Of a stretch of DNA of 64,000 bases, positions 57,719 through 64,000 are shown in pieces. How positions within the stretch are numbered: the first letter of the stretch is position 1; each line of letters begins with the position of its first letter. Origin of the DNA: Cryptomeria japonica. Its lineage: Eukaryota; Streptophyta; Pinopsida; Cupressales; Cupressaceae. The notes under the pieces are model-generated. The model was not told where the DNA came from. It made no database searches and saw nothing but the letters and a program-made list of their open reading frames with translations. The stretch lies in NCBI RefSeq assembly GCF_030272615.1, contig NC_081408.1, forward strand, positions 307,711,950 through 307,775,949, given 5' to 3'. The position numbers and the translations under genes are program-made.

Positions 57719-58880
57719 AAAGTCAAGATAAAATAACAAAGAAAAAAAATTCATGCATTTAGTTGTCACAAATACATCAAATTAAATGCTTCTAGCTTTT
57801 ATTGATAGACGCTTTTGGATCCATATGTGAATATAATACACCTTCAATATAGTAATAAATTAAAATAAAATAAATAATTAAATAGCAGCTTGATTAATTC
57901 ATTTGAATACATAGAAGTAATTTTATTTATTTATTTGATAATAAATTTTTTAAATATATAAACCTATAATATTATTGTTTTATTTATTTGATGCTTAGAT
58001 TATCTTAAATCAATCATCTAGACAATTAATTATAATTTTTAATACTTTTTAAAAATTAGAATTAATATGATTTATATTTTAATTACTAAATTATTATAAT
58101 TGAAATATTTTTTAAATGTAAATTTGCGGATCCAAATAAAAAATAAAATTTCAAAAGTAAATGTGATTTTGTGATTTGCATGACCTTCGAGAGCTTAAAT
58201 TTAGAAATGGTGCCTCGGACTATTTTTCACACAAGAATTGAACAACGATATCATAAAGATAAGCCTCCAAATTTGACCCACTTTCTTTGCTTCTATTTAT
58301 TACAAATGTTTGACTCAAACAATTTTGGACACTTCTATTTGGTTTTGTTTACAAAAGGGAGGCTCAAACTATGAGAAATATTCTAAAATAATATTGCATG
58401 GTATCAAGACAAAGTGTTTAAAAAAAAATTAAAAAAAAAAAATTCTTTAACATATATGCTAGAAATCAATAAGCTATGATTAAGATTCTATTTTTTTTTC
58501 ATGTTTAAAAATGTCAAAAAAAGTCATCAACACTTTTAGTCATAGAATGAGAGATTTATTTTGGAAAATTGCATCAAAAAGAAAAAAAACAATGTAAAAG
58601 AAATTCAATTGTTATGAACTAAAGGCACAAGATATTCTTAAACTTTTAAATTTATGACCACCTCTTTCTAGCAAGACTATCTTCTCCAACATTTGGTTTG
58701 TATGCCCCTCAATTACCATTTTGGAAATATGGAAATAGGAATAGAAGGATAAATTGAACTAAGAAAATGAGTATTAAAAATTTAATAACTAAGTTGAAAA
58801 GAGTCGTAAAACAAATTGTAAATAATAATGTTAGAAATTAAAGTAAAATACAAAAGGCCTTCACTTCTTAAAATAATGAG
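57719..58880. other. AT-rich spacer
   Basis: Strong AT bias with A and T homopolymers. The ORF at 58171-58374 shows no domain. No gene is recognised. Confidence 0.6.
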
Positions 58881-58889
58881 CTAATGAGA

Positions 58890-59400
58890 ATTGGGTAGGA
58901 TTGGATGTCCCCCTTAGGATTAGTGTGGTTAATCTCCTTCAAAATACAAGAAATGATGTCAAATGGGATGCACCTTTGATGGGAAGGAGCAAGCTAAACT
59001 TTAATGGGGCTTCAAGGGGCAATCCAAATAATTTGGGAATTGGTTGCATTATGAGAAATCATGAAAGATGTATTATCAATGTTGCCTCAAAGTGAATAGG
59101 AAAGGTACAAACAATGAATTTGGGGCTTTTTCTCTACTTATAGGATTACAAAATTCCTTATGAATAGGAATAAAAAATTATAGATTGAAGAATACCCTGA
59201 TATTATAATAAATAAAATAAGGAAAAAAGAAGACCAAAAAAGAAAATCAATATAATTTTGAATCAAATATGGACCTTTCTCAAAAATATTAAAGCCTACA
59301 TTATTATACATGTATTTAGTGAAGAATATACTCATGCAAACATGTTAGCCAACATTAGCAATCACCATTATCTAGGGCATCTATCAAAACATAATTTGAA
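58890..59400 (+). pseudogene. LINE fragment, RNase H domain only
   Basis: The reading RNDVKWDAPLMGRSKLNF then NGASRGNPNNLGIGC matches the start of a LINE RNase H, with asparagine where the first catalytic aspartate (FDGAS) is expected. GKGTNNEFGAFSLL carries the glutamate region. After stops and a frame change IEEYPDIIINKIRK and NQIWTFLKNIKAYIIIHV, THANMLANIS complete the domain. No polymerase lies upstream, as expected for a fragment or severe decay. Confidence 0.72.
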
Positions 59401-60042
59401 TATATAGTTAAATTTGTTCTCATCTTTATTCCATAAGACCATGTTATCTATGAGATGTCTCTCCTGACATTGTGGAGGCATAGCATAATTATAATGACTG
59501 TTTTAATTTTATGAATCCTTTCAATGATGAAAGTACTAAAAAAATTACAACACTATATGTTGATGTTAAGGTGGTAAACTTGTCCATTCGAAACATATAT
59601 TAGTAAAGTGAATTAGTGATTCCAATTATGAGCATGGTAATTGATATGGACTTACTTTTTATTTTAGATAGCTCTACTATCATATGGTAGATGATAAATC
59701 TTGATCCTCTTACTTCTCTCCTATAATGATCAAATATATAAGTTTCATATGGGATTTATGATTGAACTTTTTCTTTTCATTATGATATTACAAGTTATAG
59801 TTGGGTAAATATATGTATTTAATATGAAAATGGAGCAAGGTAGGATTAGAGTCAAGATCCAATTTCACACAAGCATTGGAATACCAAGCCACAAAACATG
59901 TGATTGAATTTGACTAATTCTTGTCAAAGAGAGTCAAATGGTACCTTAGGGCTTCTATTACTTTATTTCTTTGGAAAGTGTGTGGATTTAAAATTATATT
60001 GAACTAGGATACAAGTATGATGTAAATGAAAGCTTAAAAGGT
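59401..60042. other. AT-rich spacer
   Basis: I see no gene or clear repeat here. Confidence 0.55.
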
Positions 60043-61294
60043 TGTAACAGATTAATGCACAAACAAAATCATTGCAAAAAGTATAGAATTGAACTAGAAA
60101 ACACAAAGGTGCACCCGTGACTGAAATTAGGGGTTGAATTCACTGGATCGGGTCACCCAGAGTGTTCAATCTTCTGAATTTCGTACACAAACTCTATTGT
60201 CACTTTTTGAGACCCTACATTACTCTCCTCTAAAATCTGGTGCAAACTTCTGAAGATCGCGATGCCCAAGGTGCCCTAGTCCTAGATAGGGTTGCCCAAA
60301 GTGCCTTGGTCCATAATTTTCTTGTCTTGATTTTGGATATTGGTCTGTATCTGTTTGTTGATGGCCCTCATGTCTTCTTGTCTTCACCAAACACTTGTAG
60401 CTACACACAAGAGTAGAAAAAATGTGTTAGGGTGGTTTATAGGGGTTTGCCTAAGTCAAACCCTAGGTTTGGAATTAAACCTTAAATTGAATTGAAATTG
60501 AATTTGAAATACTTGAATTGAAATGATTGATTGAGTTGATTATACCTTCAATTAATGAAGAAATGTCCTTGAGATAATTCCTCAATGTGTTGATGTAATA
60601 ACATGATAAATCACATAAAATCCATCATGAAATCATAATTGAAACATAATTGAAGATGCATTGATATAGTTTGTTTCTCCTTGAATCAAATCTACTCTGG
60701 AAGTTTTGCTCTTGAAATGGAATGATAGAATAATCATGAGATGCAACAATGAGATTATGAAAGGAAGTGAGAGGGATGTCTTATATAGGGATTTCATAAT
60801 AAAATCACCTTTAGGATGACTTATAATTATCATATTTTATCACGGAGCTAGATTTGAATAGGATAGGATTGTCTTATTATCCTCCCAAAATTCAAGGAAA
60901 AAATGTTGGACCAAGTGACCATGGGCATTCCAGTCTTGACAATTTCAACCCGACATTTTAGGGATGCGAGATAATAAAGTTCTAATGTTAAAAATCAGCT
61001 TGTGTGACAATATATAATGTTTAGATGGCAGAAACGTGTCTTGAGATTTGAAACGAGGTAGGATCTATGATAAATCAAGATAATAAAAGATAAAGGGCAC
61101 ACCTAGAAATAAGGGCCCAAAATAAGAGTGTGAAGATGTATTAAAGTGGAATAAGACTCATAATATTGAATTAAATATTAGTTTAAATCAATGCAAGTCC
61201 TATAATGCATAGAGGAATGGGAAATACTAAAATGAGTGCTAAGAGAGTGTGAAATTGGACACTTAACTAAAGGTGTATAGACTACGGTGCTACA
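60043..61294 (-). repeat. Possible LTR on the minus strand
   Basis: The interval TGTAACAG...GTGCTACA has the TG...CA form. On the minus strand it carries a good plant TATA box, CCCTATATAAGAC, at about 60779-60790. No target duplication or internal region was found, so this rests on the promoter-like site and composition only. Confidence 0.3.
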
Positions 61295-62544
61295 ATACGG
61301 ATGACCACACTCAGGCTAAAGTGAGGATATTTAGACCCAAAAAATAGAATTATTGACATTAAATCTAGTCTACTTTGGGAAAATGGATATCACTATGCAT
61401 TTTTTGGCCCAAAAAGGGCAGATTACCTTATTCTACAAAATTTCTAATATAATTAAAGAAAATATTCACCCAAGTAGTGATTGTGATTCATGCAATTTGT
61501 ATGGTGTTGGGGGAAACCTTCATGGCCTTAATTCACCAATACAAGGTAAACATGAATATTCATCAGTATTCATTGTAGTATTTCTTGAGGCAAAGGAATC
61601 CAAGGAAGTCATTTATGTTGTAGAAAAATCTCCAACAACCCAAAATGGATATGTATGTTAATAAATATTTTGGATGTGTCATGTTAGGACTAAGATTTTA
61701 TCTTAGAACAAGGATCTAGCTAGTGATCAAAGCAACACACATTGGACCTTTAATGCCATTCATTATCATGACAATAGGTAAAGATGACTCTTAGTGCAAG
61801 GAGAAAGAAAATGGGGAATTGAGTTCCTTAAGTCCACATGTGTTGTTGCAATTAGACCTTTACATTCAAAGGGGATGGTACTATGAAAATCGGAGAGAAA
61901 ACTTATACAAATTTGTTAAGTCGTGGTTAATTTTGAATCACAATTAAATAGATAGATTATTATAAAATAGTTTAATATGGGAATATATGTAATGTGTATC
62001 CATAGAAACAAAATCATGGCATCCATGTCTATCTTCACTCCCTATGAGGTTTTTGTTGAAAACATATAGAACAAAAGATATTTTACCATGTGGGATTTTT
62101 GTTACATGCCCTCAATAAGAGAAAAAAATTGAAAGTCTGTTATTTTGAATGTTACATTTATGGATGAGTGATTCAAACAATAATATGTTCTACTTTTTGG
62201 CCTAATTAAGATGCTCAAAATTAGTATTTTTTATATTTTGTCAATTATAGGGAACAAACAGTTAATAATTTAAGGATGGTGTAAACTAATGAGTTGCCAC
62301 ATTTTTTTATAGATTCAATGTAGAATTTTTTATGTTTTTAAAGAATTATTTCTCTTTCTTTATAATTTTTATTTTTAAATTATTTCTATTTATTTTGAGT
62401 GAGTGACATTATCCTATAACACATAACTTTCACTTCAAATAAAAAAATCATAATTTATTAAAATTAGATTATTAGCTCCAATGTCTAGTACATGGATATT
62501 TTTTGATATTTTTTTATTAATTTTTGAATTAGTAATAACAAAAA
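61295..62544. other. AT-rich spacer with one unrecognised ORF
   Basis: The plus ORF 61353-61661 (102 codons, starting MTLNLVYFGKMDITMHFLAQ) has a normal-looking composition and a CDSCNLYGVGGN segment, but no domain I know. Its low-complexity, AT-rich surroundings give no support. The rest holds nothing I recognise. Confidence 0.35.
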
Positions 62545-62555
62545 AATAGCATTCA

Positions 62556-63087
62556 TTTCTAGGAAGACTCCTGGAATGGTCTCCCACCCTTAAGCCAAAA
62601 TGAGAAACTGAAAGAGGTAATGCAATTGACAATTAGTTGTTGGGGCTCTAAACTCATTAACTATGTTAGTGCAGTAGAACTTTTCTCGAGAAAGGTCATC
62701 TGGAAAGAAGTATTAGATTTTCCTATAGTTGCAGATCTCAAATCTATGTTCCATGATACACTTTTGAATGGGGTAGTCTATTTATCAAATGATAAGGACA
62801 AGTTAATATGGGCTCCTTCAAAGGATGGCTCATACACAATCAAGACAGAATATAGAGAAGTTCAACAAATTCAAAACCAAAATCTCAAACATAGAGAATT
62901 CTTTTTTTGCTCGAATAGTGTTGTCTTACCTAAGGCGGGTTGTTTTGCATGGTTGACATTGCATAGGAAGATATTGACTAGTGATCAATTGGAGAAACTG
63001 CAAATTTCCCAATCTTTCCGATGTGTATTATGCAATGAGGACATTGAGATAGTTGATCATTTGCTTCTAAATTGCTCTTTTGCTTAG
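62556..63087 (+). pseudogene. LINE fragment, zf-RVT domain
   Basis: After a TAG at about 62557, where tryptophan of the FWEDSW motif is expected, the frame reads EDSWNGLPPLSQNEKLKEV. It continues open from 62620: KLIWAPSKDGSYTIKTEY, AGCFAWLTLHRKILTSDQL, CVLCNEDIEIVDHLLLNCSF, which is the zf-RVT cysteine/histidine cluster. It stops at TAG 63085, in CTTAGCAG, again where tryptophan is usual. Confidence 0.85.
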
Positions 63088-63489
63088 CAGTGTTGGATCT
63101 TCATTATGAGCAAGCTCAATCTTTCAATGCCACTGCCATTCACACTTTGGGATTTGTTTCAGTCTTGTCCAATGCTTTTTCCCACTTTAATGTTTGCATG
63201 TATATGGAGATCTGCCCGTGCAATAGTAATTTGGTCTATCTGGTGGTGAAGAAATAAACAAATTTTTAGATAGAATACCTCCTCGCTTCACGAAGTTTTG
63301 GATGAAATAGAGAAGTCTATATCAGAAGTATCCAATGCCTTCATCCACAAAAACATTAAGAGTAATGTCCTCCTCTCTTCCTGGGATGGATCAATGATTA
63401 GGAATTGGCATTGATTGGTTGCTCCATCTCTCACTGCTTGTAACAATTATAGTCATCAATCTATTGATAGAGCAAATGTCAAATGGTAG

Positions 63490-63976
63490 CCACCACCCAT
63501 TGGTTATATGAAGATAAACTTCTATGATTCCTCAAGAGGTAACCTGGGTAAGTCGGGTATTAGTGTTTGCATTAGGGATCATTCAGGAAAGCTGACATCT
63601 TTCAAAACCTCATCTATTGTCCCAGGCACAAACAATGTTGTAGAAGCATATGCTCTCTTGACTGGCTTATCATTACCCAAACAATTGGGCCTTTCAAAAA
63701 TTCATATCAAAGGAGACTCAAGTGTTATTATTAATGCCTGCATCAAGAAAATATTGTCAAATTGGAAAATAGCATACATTTTAAAACAAATATGATCTCT
63801 CATTGATACATTTCATGATCACTTAATTTCTCATACTTTGAGAGAGGGAAATAAAGCAACGGATTTTTTAGCAAACTTGGGATGTGATAACATTAATTTA
63901 GATTCAATCAGATTGGGGCTCAGTTTGGCAGATTTTCCTCAGGTAGTAGAGATAATCATTAATGAACAAACCTGAG
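63490..63976 (+). pseudogene. LINE fragment, RNase H domain
   Basis: MKINFYDSSRGNLGKSGISV begins the domain. Tyrosine stands where the first catalytic aspartate of NFDGSS is expected. NNVVEAYALL has the glutamate, HIKGDSSVIINAC the second aspartate and REGNKATDFLANLG the last. One stop lies at about 63793. The frame otherwise continues to EIIINEQT and TGA. The region 63088-63490 between it and the zf-RVT part is broken by several stops. Confidence 0.83.
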
Positions 63977-64000
63977 GTCGCACATATGCACATCAATCTT

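Larger units (their letters stand above)
62545..63976 (+). mobile_element. LINE fragment, C-terminal ORF2 (zf-RVT and RNase H)
   Basis: The fragment opens within the polymerase connection region and runs to an RNase H stop at 63976, near the window end. It is a different, more diverged LINE than LINE-1 and LINE-2. The sequence beyond RNase H lies outside the window, so it cannot be tested for a third ORF. Confidence 0.85.

Overview
This window is transposable-element sequence from a large plant nuclear genome. I found no host gene that I can support. It holds Ty1/copia elements with tRNA-iMet primer sites, a Ty3-type gag element with LTRs of about 3.7 kb, L1-type LINEs carrying a C-terminal RNase H domain (a plant LINE trait), and microsatellites, all separated by AT-rich spacer. 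Old, nested, long-LTR elements in gene-free sequence fit a gymnosperm best. A conifer, perhaps Cupressaceae-like, is my guess; it is inference and not read from any diagnostic gene.

Layout. 1-5776: L1-type LINE on the minus strand (LINE-1), its 3' end cut by the window edge. 5969-6160: TA/TG and CA microsatellite. 6510-13119: copia element A on the minus strand, with both LTRs and a perfect 5-bp target duplication. 13120-20580: AT-rich spacer with a diverged inverted repeat pair, two small tandem arrays, CT-rich blocks and an LTR-like segment. 20585-22800: 5' part of a different copia element (F). About 24444-32852: LINE-2 on the plus strand, with ORF1, ORF2 and an extra ORF3. 34301-57718: a 23.4-kb nest. 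Its outer element D has giant LTRs, a Ty3-type gag and no pol. D carries a probable solo LTR (E) in its left LTR and copia B inside its gag. B carries copia C, on the opposite strand, inside its integrase. 57719-64000: spacer, two LINE fragments and a possible LTR.

How the parts relate. Insertion order can be read from the nesting: D, then B, then C, with E hitting D separately. Target duplications support D (GAAGT/AAAGT), E (CTCCC), A (ATTAG) and C (AATGA). A and B belong to one copia family, and three nonsense codons fall at the same positions in both. Nearly every coding region is broken. In LINE-2 ORF2, 14 of the 16 in-frame stops I could place are TAG, mostly explicable as CAG or TGG codons hit by deamination of methylated cytosine.

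The most interesting structure is LINE-2. Its ORF1/ORF2 and ORF2/ORF3 boundaries are both ATGA overlaps (26265-26268 and 30477-30480). This suggests a three-cistron LINE in which a long ORF of unknown function follows the RNase H domain and is translated by stop-restart coupling. A 21-bp minisatellite with a palindromic AGCGCT core, in the same place in both LTRs of D, is the second structure worth following up.
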